Assembly: GCF_031143425.1 (NCBI RefSeq)
Contig: NC_090446.1
Coordinates: 1,023,081,066-1,023,145,065 of the forward strand
Length of the DNA: 64,000 nt
Direction of reading: 5' to 3'
Origin: Pleurodeles waltl
Taxonomy: Eukaryota; Chordata; Amphibia; Caudata; Salamandridae
Shown: piece by piece, positions 22,701 to 34,289 of the stretch
How positions within the stretch are numbered: the first letter of the stretch is position 1
Layout: every line of letters starts with the position of its first letter
The notes under the pieces: generated by a model
Databases searched by the model: none
The model's input: the letters and a program-made list of their open reading frames with translations, nothing else
What the model was told of the DNA's origin: nothing
Position numbers and translations under genes: made by a program

Positions 22701-24628
22701 AAACCGCAACAAAGTAGCAAGATGACTACCAGCAACATTGTAGCGCCTCATCCTGACGGCTTTCTCGACTGTTTCTAGGTGGTGGATGCTCTGGGAGCTG
22801 TCTGCTTTCACCCTGCACTGGAAGCCAAGAAGAAATCTCCCGTGGGTCGACGGAATCTTCCACCTGCTAACGCAGGCACCAAACTTCTGCATCACCGGTC
22901 CTCTGGGTCCCCTCTCATCCTGACGAGCATGGTCCCTGGAACACAGGAGCTGGGTCCAAGTGTCTCCCACAGTCCAGTGGCCCTTCTATCCAAATTTGGT
23001 GGAGGTAAGTCCTTGACTCCCCACGCCAGACAGTAATCCTGTGTACTGCATGATCTGCAGCTGCTCGGGCTTCTGTGCACTTTTCCAAGACTTCTTTTGT
23101 GCACAGCCTAGCCTGGATCCCCAGCACTCCGTCCTGCATTGCCCAACTTACTGAGTTGGACTCCGACGTTGTGGGACCCTCCTTTGTGACTCTGAGTCGA
23201 CCGCTGTCCTCAGATTTTCTAAGTGCCTGTTCCGGTACTTCTACGGGTGCTGCCTGCTTCTGTGGGGGCTCTCTGTCTCCTCCTCCAAGGGGCGACCTCC
23301 TGGTCCTTCCTGGGCCCCAGCAGCACCCAAAATCCTCAACCATGACTCTTGCAGCTAGCAAGGCTTGTTTGCTGTATTTCTGCATGGAAACAACTCTGCA
23401 CCCTCCAGCACGCCGTGGGACATCTTCTGACCAAAGGAGAAGTTCCTGGCACCTTCTGTTGTTGTAGAATCTTTGGCTTCTTCCACCCGGAGGCAGCCCT
23501 TTTGCACCTTCATCTGGGGTTTAGTGGGCTCTTCCCCCCCCCCCCTGGACACTTGCGTGACTCTTGGACTTGGTCCTCTTCCTTTAAAGGTCCTCAGGTT
23601 CAGTGTTTTGCTGGCAGTTGTTCTTGCAGAATCCCCTATCTCGACTATACTGTCTTTCTGGGGTAGCAGGGTAACTTTACTCCTTCTTTTCAGGGTCTTG
23701 GGGTGGGGTATCTTGAACACCCTTAGTTGTTTCTCACAGTCCCAGCGACCCTCTACAACCTACCATAGGCCTGGGGTCCATTCGTGGTTCACATTCCACT
23801 TTTGGAGTATATGGTTTGTGTTGCCCCTAGGCCTATTTCTGCCTGTTGCATCCTATTGTGATTCTATTGTTTGCACTACTTTTCTAACTGTTACTTACCT
23901 GATTTTGGTTTGTGTACATATCATTTGTGTATATTACTTACCTCCTAAGTGAGGGTATCCTCTGAGATACTTTTGGCTCATTGTCACTAAAATAAAGTAC
24001 CTTTATTTTTAGTAACTCTGAGTATTGTGTTTTCTTGTGATATAGTGCTATATGATATAAGTGGTATAGTAGGAGCTGTGCATGTCTCCTAGTTCAGCCT
24101 AAGCTGCTCAGCTATAGCTACCTCTATCAGCCTAAGCTGCTAGAAACACCTCTATTCTACTAACAAGGGATAACTGGACCTGGCACAAGGTGTAAGTACC
24201 ACAAGGTAACCACTATAAGCCAAGCCAGCCTCCTAGAAGGAGCGTAAACACTGGCATCACAATCAGAAGACATGCATGGCTATGCTCCTCTGGTTTTAAA
24301 CCAGAAAGTCAACAGGCTGTCCTTAACATGCCTTTTGATAAAAAGCACCTCTTTGGTCCAGAAGTGGACACACCTATTGAAAAACTGAGAAAGGATTCAG
24401 ATACTGCGAAAGCAATGGGCGCTTTGTACACCACCCCATATAGAGGTTCATTTCGCAGGCCACAGTTTTGAGGAGGTTTTAAACCACAATCCTCAGAGGC
24501 TTCCACCTCCCAAACAAAGCAACCACAACAAACCCAGTATCAACGAGGTGGGTTTAGAGGATCCTATAGAGGTCAATACTTTAGAAATAGAGGTAAATTC
24601 CAAACCTCTAAACAAGCATCAACACAAT
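19713..24628 (+). pseudogene. DIRS-A2 gag, interrupted by an LTR
   Basis: The position of the start codon reads ATA instead of ATG. The Cys/His cluster is complete (FCPWCHAKYPYTDQH, CNLCLSPDH, CEAC). An early stop follows at about 19889. Later blocks include ICIHKETGRIFTAPPLKAKRK (20434-20500), EEHFLFNTLSSTHSKYQ, and SVVGSAARKRANSQSSGD (21037-21090). The frame resumes after the LTR with QQAVLNMPFDKKHLFGPEVD (about 24310). Where A1 and A3 have the TGA that ends gag, this copy has TTA (about 24626). Confidence 0.8.
21334..24237 (+). mobile_element. Solo long LTR-like element (LTR1), 2.9 kb, TSD AGGAG
   Basis: Begins TGTAGGAAAGTACC and ends GCCTCCTAGA (an inverted TGTAGGA/TCCTAGA pair with one mismatch). 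AGGAG repeats at 21329-21333 and 24238-24242. The insertion cuts DIRS-A2 gag, and comparison with A1 and A3 shows the empty site. A polyadenylation signal sits at 23990-24012 within an AAATAAAGTACCTTTATTTT hairpin. No gag, pol or integrase motif is visible, and the many short open frames on both strands look accidental. A 5-bp TSD and near TG...CA ends fit an LTR left by recombination, or a non-autonomous LTR element. Confidence 0.7.
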
Positions 24629-24629
24629 T

Positions 24630-26520
24630 TAAACAGTTACTTCCTTCCCTCCCTTCCACTCCACACATCTCCTGTTGGGGGGGACTACAGCAGTTCCACT
24701 CTCATTGGCAAAATATCACCACAGCCAACTCGGTATTATCAATTATCCACAATGGCTATTGCCTAGCATTGATAACCACCCCTCCAAACATTCCGCCAAG
24801 ATATCACAAGTTGTCCTCCGAACATACAGTTCCGTTACAAGAGGTACAATCTCTACTGTTCAAACAAGCAATAGAATTAGTTCCACAGACCCAACAAGGA
24901 ACAGGAGTATACTCACTTTACTTCCTAATTCCCCCAAAAGATGGCACCCTCAGGCCCATATTAGACCTCAGGCCCCTCAATCTATACATCTTGTCAGAGC
25001 ATTTTCACATGGTAACTCTGCAAGATGTTAATCCATTATTGCAAAAACAAGATTTTATGACTGCTCTAGACCTCAAAGGTGCCTATTTCCACATAACAAT
25101 CCACCAAGCTCACAGAAAATACCTCAGGTTTGTCGTAGCAGGAAAACACTACCAGTTCAAAGTGTTGCCATTTAGCATAACAACAGCTCCAAGGGTGTTC
25201 ACCAAGTGTCTAGCAGTAGTAGTGGCATACTTAAGAAGACAACACATCCAGGTCTTTCCATATCTAGACAATTGGCTAATAAAATTAAGCAATCCTATAC
25301 AATGCCAAAAACATAATCATTATGTAATAGAAACTGCACACACTAGGGTTTTCTATAAACTACCAAAAGTCACACCTTCAACCAGCACAAGTACAACCGT
25401 ATCTAGGTGCTATCCTAAATACTGAACTAGCTCTAGTGTATCCAAATATACAAAGGATACAAAGTTTCCAAAAATTAATACCACCCATACAGCCAAAACA
25501 ACAATACACTGTAAGATTTATCATGACAAATCTAAGAATGATGACATCTTGCATAGCAATAGTCCCACATGCAAGTTTAAACATGAGGCCCTTACAACAC
25601 AACAATGGTCACAAGCATACGGTCAACTTCAAGATCTAGTGTTGATGGACTGCAAAACACATATGTCCCTTCATTGGTGGAATTGCAGCAATTTAATGAA
25701 GGGGCAGTCGTTTCAAGACCCTGTGCCTCAGACCATAATTACAACAGATGCATCAATGATTGGTTGGGGAGCTCACCTAAACAATCAGACCATTCAAGGG
25801 CAATGGGATGTCAAACAGAAACAGCCACACATAAACCACTTAGAATTATTAGCTGTGTTCCTTGCCCTAAAAGCATTTCAACCTCTTCTCAAACAGAAGA
25901 ATGTTCTCATAAAAACAGACAACATGACAACCATGTATTATTTCAACAAACAAGGAGGGACACATTCATCTCAGCTGTCCCTTGTAGCCCGAAAAATTTG
26001 GAAATGGGCGATTCATAATCAAATTCATCTACTAGCACAATACATTCCAGGAATAGACAATCAGTTGGCAGATCTCCTCAGCAGAAATCCCCAATAGACA
26101 CACGAATGGGAGATTCACTTCAAAGTACTTCAAAAGTACTTTCAAAGGTGGGGAACACCAGACATAGATCTATTCGCAACAAGCGAAAACACAAAATGCC
26201 AAAACTTTGCATCCAGACACCCGCATCCCCTATCCAAGGGCAATGCTGTATGGATCAATTGGTCAGGGATATTTGCTTACGCTTTTCCCCCTCTCCTACT
26301 CTTCCATTTCTAGTCAACAAATTGCGTCAAACGTCACTCAACATGATACTCATAGCACCCAACATGGGCACCCCAGCCTTGGTACACAACACTATTAGAA
26401 CTATCTCTAGTACCTCACTCCAAATTCCCAAACAGACCAGATTTGTTAACACAAAACAAAGGTCGAATCAGGCATCCAAACCCCAAAGCTCTCAATCTAG
26501 CGACTTGGCTCCTGAAGTCA
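24630..26520 (+). pseudogene. DIRS-A2 RT/RNase H polyprotein
   Basis: RT reads GTGVYSLYFLIPPKDGTLRPILDLRPLNLY, FMTALDLKGAYFHITIH, SITTAPRVFTKCLAV and FPYLDNWL, where the second catalytic Asp of YLDD is replaced by Asn (about 25259-25275). Frame changes lie near 25345 and 25600. RNase H is readable (TTDASMIGWGAHL, ELLAVFLALKAF, KTDNMTTMYYFNKQ, LADLLSR), with a TAG at about 26095. The C-terminal domain follows with IDLFATSENTKCQNFAS. The Asp-to-Asn change in the RT active site would by itself inactivate the enzyme. Confidence 0.8.
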
Positions 26521-27565
26521 TAGAATTTGGTTATTTAAATCTTCCATCTGAATGTATGGAAGTAACTAAACAAGCACGAAAACCTACTACTAGACAATGC
26601 TACCCAAACAAGGGGAAAGATTTGTCTACTATTGTCAGTGTAAGACCATAGATCCACCTACAGCATCTATACAAGATATTGCATGCTATTTACTTCATTT
26701 ACAGAAATCAAGTTTGCTTTTTCATCCATAAAAATACACCTTACTGCAATATCTTACAAACTATTCAACATACTTCTCTATTCAGAGTTCCTGTTATCAA
26801 AGCCTACATGGAAGGATTAAAAAGCATCATTCCACCCAGAACACCACCTGTTCCATCGTGGAATTTAAATATTGTACTTACAAGACTCAGGGGACCACTT
26901 TTGAACCCATACACTCTTGCCAAATTCAGTTTTTAACATGGAAGGTTGCCTTCCTTGTGGCTATTACTTCCTTAGGAAGAGTTAGTGAAATACAAGCATT
27001 CACTCTTGAAGAACCTTTTTTCCAAGTGCACAAACTTAAGGTTGTACTAAGAACAAATTCAAAATTTCTACCAAACGTAGTATCTCCTTTTTGCATCAAT
27101 TAAACAGTGGAATTGCCATTCTTCTTTTCACAGCCAGATTATGTGGCAGAAAGAGCTCTTCATACCCTGGATCTCAGAAGAGCTCTTATGTACTACATAG
27201 ACAGAACTAAATAATTTAGGAAAACAAAACAACTTTTTGTTGCTTTCCAACAACAACAAACAGGCAATCCTATATCAAAACAAAGTATAGCAAGATGGAT
27301 TGTTAGATGTGTACAAACATGTTATATTAACTCAAAAAGACAATTTTGATCACTCCTAAAGCACGTTCTACAAGCAAGAAGGGTGCAACAATGGCTTTAT
27401 TAGGAAACATACCAATGGTTGACATATGTAAAGCAGCTACATGGTCAACCCCTCATACGTGTAGAAAACACTACTGTGTTGATGTATTCTCCCAACAACA
27501 AGCCACTGTATGCCAAGCTGTATTAAAGATATTATTCCAAACAACTTCAATTCCTACACGCTAGC
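26500..27565 (+). pseudogene. DIRS-A2 tyrosine recombinase
   Basis: The order is CMEVTKQARKPTTRQCY, IKAYMEGLKSIIPPRTPPVPSWNLNIVLTRL, WKVAFLVAITSLGRVSEIQAF, then TKSKKGAT-like and RKHYCVDVF, ending near 27563. Frame changes lie near 26600 and 26930. The segment before the Arg block matches A3 and is not deleted, unlike in A1. It is dead by several stops. Confidence 0.8.
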
Positions 27566-27599
27566 CACCGCTTTTTGGGAGGAGTAAATGCTTTGTAGT

Positions 27600-28050
27600 C
27601 TATGCATAGCATGTGTATCTGCAGCTACACATGTCATTGAACGGAAAATGTCACTTACCCATTGTACATCTGTTCGTGGCATGTAGTGCTGCAGATTCAC
27701 ATGCACCCTCCCTCCTCCCCGGAAGCCTGTAGTCATTTAAGTTACTAATATTTGTACATATGTATATACATTTACATTTGCATGGACATCTCTTTTATTT
27801 TCCATACTCTATCACTCCTTTCTTCAACTTCTGCGGGAAAACAATCTAACAATGGAGTCGATGTCCATGCACAGTCAAACCGAGAGGAGGAGTCACTCGA
27901 TCCCGTGAATCCGAAAAGACTTCTTTAAAGAAAAACAACTTGTAACACTCCGAGCCCAGCACTAGATGTCGGAAGGGATATACATAGCATGTGAATCTGC
28001 AGCACTACATGCCACGAACAGATGTACACTGGGTAAGTGACATTTTCCAT
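27600..28050 (+). repeat. ICR and right ITR of DIRS-A2
   Basis: The ICR is at about 27600-27710 (GCATGTGTATCTGCAGC ... GTCACTTACCC). The right ITR is at about 27830-28050, ending GGTAAGTGACATTTTCCAT at 28050, and is inverted relative to 19324-19500. Confidence 0.75.
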
Positions 28051-29259
28051 GTAATATATTTATATTGATATGTATATGTGTGTGTGTGTGTACATTTTTT
28101 CCTTTTCCTCCATGGGGAAAACATTTTTTCGTGGGGAGAAAATGCTTACTGTACTCCCCCACCAAGTCTTTAGATAATTTGTTACACTTCCCAACCTAGG
28201 CCTCTTACAAATTTGTGGGTGCTCCCAATCTTCCATATGTAACCTCACTGTTATGCCCTCTTCCCAAACCATGCATGAGATTTACTGCTACCGATTTAGG
28301 TTTAAGGCAGGGAGTCTCCTATGCTTTGAAACCTAGTGAGGCGCAGACAGCTAAACAAGCCTTCTTGCCAGAGTACCTTCTCCCTGCAAATTTAAAGGGT
28401 GCTTGGAAGCCCGTATTGGCTTTAATTGATGGACTCACTTGAAGCTTCCTGATGACATGCATTTATTCTTTTTGAGAGGTATTGTAAGTGAGCTGCCAGC
28501 TGAGCTGTGAAACGTGTGCTTTTAAAAGACAGTTATAAAAAATAAACGCACTACGTACAGTCTGGGTATTACTAAAATCTATATTTCTGAAATAACTTGG
28601 ACCTTTATTCCTATTTTGTAGCAGCCAAACTTATACTGTATTGCAAAGTTAAACTAATGACGTACATGTTCTCTCACAGACTGGGACCTTGTAACACTAA
28701 ACATGCACAAGTCACTGTTCTCTACTTCTCCAACCAAAACTTAATTCTGTGGCTCTCTTGTGCTGTGCATTAACTAATAGAGGTTTCATAAATAATGTAC
28801 GAAAGTGCATTTGCCACTGATTAACATAACTTGCATTTAGTTTTCGTTTAACAGTGCATTATTTTAGATGTAGTTACAAGAAGGCAAAAGACCAGCAAAA
28901 GTTACAGAATGGTTTGTTTTTTTAACCACGCACCCAGGCTCAATACCTCCCTCCCCCACTGCACCCACTATCACAGTTCCCATACTTTTTTAATGCACTT
29001 CGACCACAGGTCTGGCGAGTATACTTAGGTTTGTCATCCCACAACATAATAAGATAAAAGGCTGTAACACTGGATTTGATACATTTGGAGTGCATTCAAA
29101 CAGTATCAGGATGCAGAACAGGGCCGTAGCCAGCAGTGTATGTTTAGTGGTCATGGTCCCTTAGTAATGACTACACAATGGAAAAGACGTTCTAGCACTA
29201 GTTATAGATACAAATTTACAGGCTATTATTGGATCCTTCTTCAAGGGAAGGATGATTTG
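28051..29259. other. Intergenic, short TG repeat, otherwise nothing recognised
   Basis: There is a (TG)n run near 28078-28092. I see no coding motif or terminal repeat in the rest. Confidence 0.5.
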
Positions 29260-29261
29260 TA

Positions 29262-30824
29262 CAGGGAGTGCAGAATTATTAGGCAAATTAGTATTTTGAC
29301 CACATCATCCTCTTTATGCATGTTGTCTTACTCCAAGCTGTATAGGCTCGAAAGCCTACTACCAATTAAGCATATTAGGTGATGTGCATCTCTGTAATGA
29401 GAAGGGGTGTGGTCTAATGACATCAACACCCTATATCAGGTGTGCATAATTATTAGGCAACTTCCTTTCCTTTGGCAAAATGGGTCAAAAGAAGGACTTG
29501 ACAGGCTCAGAAAAGTCAAAAATAGTGAGATATCTTGCAGAGGGATGCAGCACTCTTAAAATTGCAAAGCTTCTGAAGCGTGATCATCGAACAATCAAGC
29601 GTTTCATTCAAAATAGTCAACAGGGTCGCAAGAAGCGTGTGGAAAAACCAAGGCGCAAAATAACTGCCCATGAACTGAGAAAAGTCAAGCGTGCAGCTGC
29701 CACGATGCCACTTGCCACCAGTTTGGCCATATTTCAGAGCTGCAACATCACTGGAGTGCCCAAAAGCACAAGGTGTGCAATACTCAGAGACATGGCCAAG
29801 GTAAGAAAGGCTGAAAGACGACCACCACTGAACAAGACACACAAGCTGAAACGTCAAGACTGGGCCAAGAAATATCTCAAGACTGATTTTTCTAAGGTTT
29901 TATGAACTGATGAAATGAGAGTGAGTCTTGATGGGCCAGATGGATGGGCCCGTGGCTGGATTGGTAAAGGGCAGAGAGCTCCAGTCCGACTCAGACGCCA
30001 GCAAGGTGGAGGTGGAGTACTGGTTTGGGCTGGTATCATCAAAGATGAGCTTGTGGGGCCTTTTCGGGTTGAGGATGGAGTCAAGCTCAACTCCCAGTCC
30101 TACTGCCAGTTCCTGGAAGACACCTTCTTCAAGCAGTGGTACAGGAAGAAGTCTGCATCCTTCAAGAAAAACATGGTTTTCATGCAGGACAATGCTCCAT
30201 CACACGCGTCCAAGTACTCCACAGCGTGGCTGGCAAGAAAGGGTATAAAAGAAGGAAATCTAATGACATGGCCTCCTTGTTCACCTGATCTGAACCCCAT
30301 TGAGAACCTGTGGTCCATCATCAAATGTGAGATTTACAAGGAGGGAAAACAGTACACCTCTCTGAACAGTGTCTGGGAGGCTGTGGTTGCTGCTGCACGC
30401 AATGTTGATGGTGAACAGATCAAAACACTGACAGAATCCATGGATGGCAGGCTTTTGAGTGTCCTTGCAAAGAAAGGTGGCTATATTGGTCACTGATTTG
30501 TTTTTGTTTTGTTTTTGAATGTCAGAAATGTATATTTGTGAATGTTGAGATGTTATATTGGTTTCACTGGTAATAATAAATAATTGAAATGGGTATATAT
30601 TTTTTTTTTGTTAAGTTGCCTAATAATTATGCACAGTAATAGTCACCTGCACACACAGATATCCCCCTAACATAGCTAAAACTAAAAACAAACTAAAAAC
30701 TACTTCCAAAAATATTCAGCTTTGATATTAATGAGTTTTTTGGGTTCATTGAGAACATGGTTGTTGTTCAATAATAAAATTAATCCTCAAAAATACAACT
30801 TGCCTAATAATTCTGCACTCCCTG
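29262..30824 (+). mobile_element. Tc1-like DD37E transposon with IR/DR ends
   Basis: This is 1563 bp and bounded by TA (29260-29261 and 30825-30826). Both termini start CAGGGAGTGCAGAATTATTA. Each terminal repeat of about 200 bp holds an outer motif GTGCAGAATTATTAGGCAA (29268 on the left) and an inner motif GTGCATAATTATTAGGCAA (29442-29460 on the left, 30616-30634 on the right, inverted). This is the IR/DR layout known from Tc1-type elements such as Sleeping Beauty. The outer tips are identical over 25 bp, which suggests a fairly recent insertion. One transposase gene lies between them. Confidence 0.92.
29480..30496 (+). pseudogene. Tc1-like DD37E transposase, one nonsense codon
   Basis: One reading frame of 338 codons runs from ATG 29480 to TGA 30496, broken only by a TGA at 29903-29905. 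There the family has Trp just before the first catalytic Asp (TDE). The N-terminal half has a helix-turn-helix DNA-binding region (KIAKLLKRDHRTIKRFI) and basic linker, then a second HTH-like part. The catalytic half has the first Asp in TDE, the second in MQDNAPSH, and Glu in SPDLNPIENLW. I count 37 residues between the second Asp and the Glu, so it is DD37E rather than the common DD34E. Vertebrate DD37E Tc1 elements have been described (the TRT group), and this fits them by spacing only. Confidence 0.9.
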
Positions 30825-30904
30825 TACACAGCCGATAACATTGATACAAACTGGATAAGATTAAAAGAAATAAGCTTATAGAAGCAAGGGGAGGGTCTCT
30901 TCTC

Positions 30905-31015
30905 GAAGAAGGGCAGAGTCGAACTGGGAAACCAAGGTAGCCCTGACAAACTTTGTCAGACCAGCCCTTGTATGATGCATAGCGAGTGACCCTAACCACT
31001 ACAAGGGAGGTTTGG
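30905..31015 (-). repeat. tRNA-like (SINE-type) segment
   Basis: On the minus strand TAGTGGTTAGGG resembles a pol III A box and AGTTCGACTCT resembles a B box, about 70 bp downstream. A hairpin CTGACAAAGTTTGTCAG lies between them. The segment would be cut on its 3' side by the Tc1 insertion or end before it. No cloverleaf can be drawn, so it is not a functional tRNA. Confidence 0.35.
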
Positions 31016-31020
31016 GGGGA

Positions 31021-32640
31021 GTGGGTTCTCCCTCAAGAAAATGTGGGGAAAAAATGACAAAAATGGTGCATTGTCCAACATTTTTTTCATTATATATTCA
31101 GTTTTATTAGCTTTTAATGCATAGTAAACAATGTCCTTACAGTGCACCAGGATATGAAAATCTTTGTTGAGGCACTTCAGTGATTCCCTCGGAAGCCTTT
31201 TGATGGATACAATATTGTGAAAAAGATGTTTCTAAGGACTATAGTGGTCATAATTCATTCTTTGGTGAGTGAATGAGAAAATGCAGCTAGAGCTCACTAC
31301 ATATCGGTTCTTGATGGTAGGCTGTTGCCATAAAGTTCAAATCTGTGTGACCAAAATCTTTGTCCAGTTCCGAAAGGGGACTCTAGGTAGCACTGTGGTT
31401 ACCTTTAACTGAGTGTGCTAGTACAAACCAGCGCAGTGCTTCTTATTATAACAAATGCACTGTTCCCAGTGCAGGTACAAACTAGTATCTGCAATGGGAA
31501 CACTTCTTTAGTGAAAGGTAGACCAGTTTTTTCAAGCTTCTTCTCTACATTTCACTGTTGGTGGCATTCTTTGCCTTCCTTTAAATGGGAGGGCCTGGAT
31601 CCCTCTAAATGTAATATGTGACTGCCCCGCCTTTGGACAGATGGCTGGAGGGTCCTGCTTGGGACCCCTCTTTCTCACTCTTACTCATGCCTATTGGACA
31701 CCCTGAGTGGGCACACCGACTGTGCAGCACCTCCTATGTGGCACACAGTCAGTGTGTGTCCAGACATTGTTTCTTGCCTCTTCGCCAAGTTTGTAATCCT
31801 GCACAGGGCCAAAGTCAAAGGGCTCCCCCATTTTCATTTTCATGTGGCCAGGCGCCCACACAAAGAGGGCAAAACTCCTTTGTTAGCGCACCAGCATACA
31901 TTATGCTGCAGAACCATCAATACTACTAAGTGGTTGCGCACACATCTGCAAACCCTTCTGTATTACCAAAGAGCTCCTGGTCACAAAAAGGTGAAAACGC
32001 CTTTTGAACCCCCACATACTTTGTATATGGTCCCAGCTCTTCTCTTTAAAATCAATCACTAACTCACTCAGCATAAAGTATTTGATGAAGAACTTTAAAA
32101 AGGAAAGTGTATTGGGAAAATACAGTGTTTCTAAGCAGAATTATTCTTGCACATCTACAGATATCATGGAAAGGTTCGCAAAACCATGAGAACCATTCCA
32201 GTCCCTGGAGCAGACTCTTCATTGCTGTGATATCGGTAAGGGTGGCTACACTTCTCTAGAAAATGTACAAGGTACTCCTGTTGTTTAGTGCTAATCACTA
32301 GTTGCATGCCATAAATCTCAATTATTTCTTGGTTTTCTTCAGCTTTTCTTGCTTTGTTAACACACCATGAAAGAGTACAAGTTAATATTATAAGTTAATA
32401 GTCTTTTTTCAATGCCGATGTGTGTCATTTCTGTCATATCAAATGTTTAGTTTCGGTAGGCATGTGTTTTGCAAAATCTGACCTAGGATACAGTATGGAA
32501 ACGTACAGTTTGTACTTGTAGCATCATTATGAGTATGTGAAATATAAAAGGGCACTTATTTCATTTTATTGTGTACAGCTATTTACATGCCCGATTTTAT
32601 TTTAGCAACACACTTGTACCTGTCTTTAACAAGCACAGGC
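31021..32640. other. Intergenic, nothing recognised
   Basis: No coding motif or terminal repeat was found. The block around 31380-32060 has balanced base composition and could be a decayed dispersed repeat without a partner in this window. Confidence 0.4.
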
Positions 32641-33680
32641 TCCCCACTTGTTTTTAAGTAGGCCCCTGGGTTGGCCAGGTCCCGAGGGCAGTGTTTTGTT
32701 TGTAATAGAGGGGGCCTACTGGCACCCCCAAAACTCTGGGAACCACCACCTCCCCGGGGCGATTAAATATGTGTGCACCGGAGACCACCACCTCCCTGTT
32801 GTGAAATGCTTTTGTAATGTGGGGGCCCGATGGCCTCCCCCACAGCCCCGAGGACCACCACCTCCCCGGGGCGATATATTCACAGATGTGCGGGGAGCCA
32901 TACGTCCCCCATGCCCCAGAGACCACCACTGTCAAACAGGTCCCGCTGCCAAAAAGCAGAGTTTTCATCTCTGTTCCCTAGACACAGACAGACCTACTCA
33001 TAGACCCACTCACACTCATGCACTCACTCACAGACCCACTGACACCCTCATGCACCCACTTACAGACCTGCAGACACTGACACGCCCACTAAGACACTTA
33101 TGCATGCGCTCCGACACTCAGATAGAGACTCTTACAGCCACCTCATCCCCAGATACACCCTCTTACACCTATTCTCATACACAGAGAGATAGGCTGCGGC
33201 CCACTCCCGCCACACACAGCCTTAAGGGCCATGTGCAGAGTAGGTTTGGGTGGTTGGTCACAGGAACTGGCTTCAGGCCAGTCCTTGTGGGCAACCCCTG
33301 CAGCGCATGGGCGAAGGCCGTACACAGTGAAAGGTTGGGTGCCTTTAGGGGGTTGGCCACAGGCCCTGTGGCCAACCACTAGAGTGCACGGTCAAGGGCC
33401 GTGTGTGGCGGTGGTTGAATTATTGTATAGTAATGAAAATTACTATATGTTAAAAAACATAGAAATTTACTGCAAAAAAACTGAAGGTTACAAGGAGGTT
33501 ATAGTTAGGAAATTGAATTTTGAAAAAAACATAGCAATTCACTGAGAAAGCCAAAGGTTACAGGGATGTTATAGTTCGGCTCTCATTTTAAACATACCAA
33601 ACCATACAAATTCACAAGTTATAGTTAGAGTTATCTCAAGTAATTATAACTCATGCCCTAAAATCAATGTAATATTTGGA
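32640..33680 (+). repeat. Dispersed repeat R3, copy 1
   Basis: The core (about 32960-33640) is homologous and colinear with 62880-63570. It has CACTCA/GACCCAC-type simple sequence, a GGCCATGTGCA block, a GGTTGGCCACAGGCCC block, an AT hairpin near 33425-33460 and two units of about 66 bp containing AGGTTACA and TTATAGTTAG. Upstream (32700-32940) are three GC-rich subunits ending ACCACCACCTCCCCGGGGCG or a close variant. It is non-coding, and the open frames here follow the simple repeats. Confidence 0.65.
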
Positions 33681-33689
33681 GTAAACCTT

Positions 33690-34280
33690 TGGACCAAAAA
33701 ACTGTGTGCAGTGGGGGTGTGACTAATAGTTACCTTAGGGCACCTCCTCCTGGTTCCTTCGCATGGAGAATCACCAAGGCTGCTGCCCAGTGTCTTGAGG
33801 CTCCTCTCTTCAATCCGTGCGCCTCTGGTAAGTTCCAGCCAGGCAGAGACTGCATTTGAGCGGTGCTCACAGCATCAAAGGACAGCTCACCATGTGCTGT
33901 TGGGAACTGCAGCGCCCGGCCACAGTATTGTCCCCCAGCCTTTAATGCAGCATCCGCTCTTCAGTCTGTGACGTTCCACCCGCCATGGGCATCGCAGTTG
34001 GAGGAGGGTCTCCGCTCTGTCAGTAATCATGACTCTCAGCAGGGAGAGGGTGCCACTGCACTTCTTTCTCCTTGGTTGTGTGTCACGGCCCACCTTGCTG
34101 AAGGGACGAAGGAGGGGCGTATTTGAAGGACACACACTGTTCTTTTCGAAAGAATCCTGAGCGCTCATCACACACATTCTGGAAACCAGGGAAGGCGCCT
34201 TCAGGTGCTATGTGGAAATAGGCAGAGAGCAGTCCCCCCCACCCCAACTCCAGGACAGCCCACTGTGGCAATTTAGGGAG
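33690..34280. other. Non-coding, nothing recognised
   Basis: GC-moderate sequence with no coding motif. It may be part of the adjacent LTR-like repeat but I could not match it. Confidence 0.35.
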
Positions 34281-34289
34281 GTTTGAAAG

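Larger units (their letters stand above)
19324..28050 (+). mobile_element. DIRS-A copy A2
   Basis: Second DIRS-A element, same orientation as A1 and starting about 10 bp after it. Its 8.7-kb length is explained by a 2904-bp LTR inserted in gag (21334-24237); without it the element is about 5.8 kb. The order is left ITR (19324-19500), gag, RT/RNase H, YR, ICR (about 27600-27710) and right ITR (about 27830-28050). Every gene carries stops or frameshifts. Confidence 0.85.

Noticed and set aside
22060..23950. Several open frames of 100-163 codons on both strands inside the 2.9-kb LTR
   Set aside because: They overlap each other in many frames, show no conserved motif, and lie in a GC-richer non-coding unit. 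They look accidental.
32648..33382. 244-codon frame with THTHALTHRPTD-type repeats
   Set aside because: Translation of CACTCA/GACCCAC simple sequence within repeat R3, without an independent coding signal.
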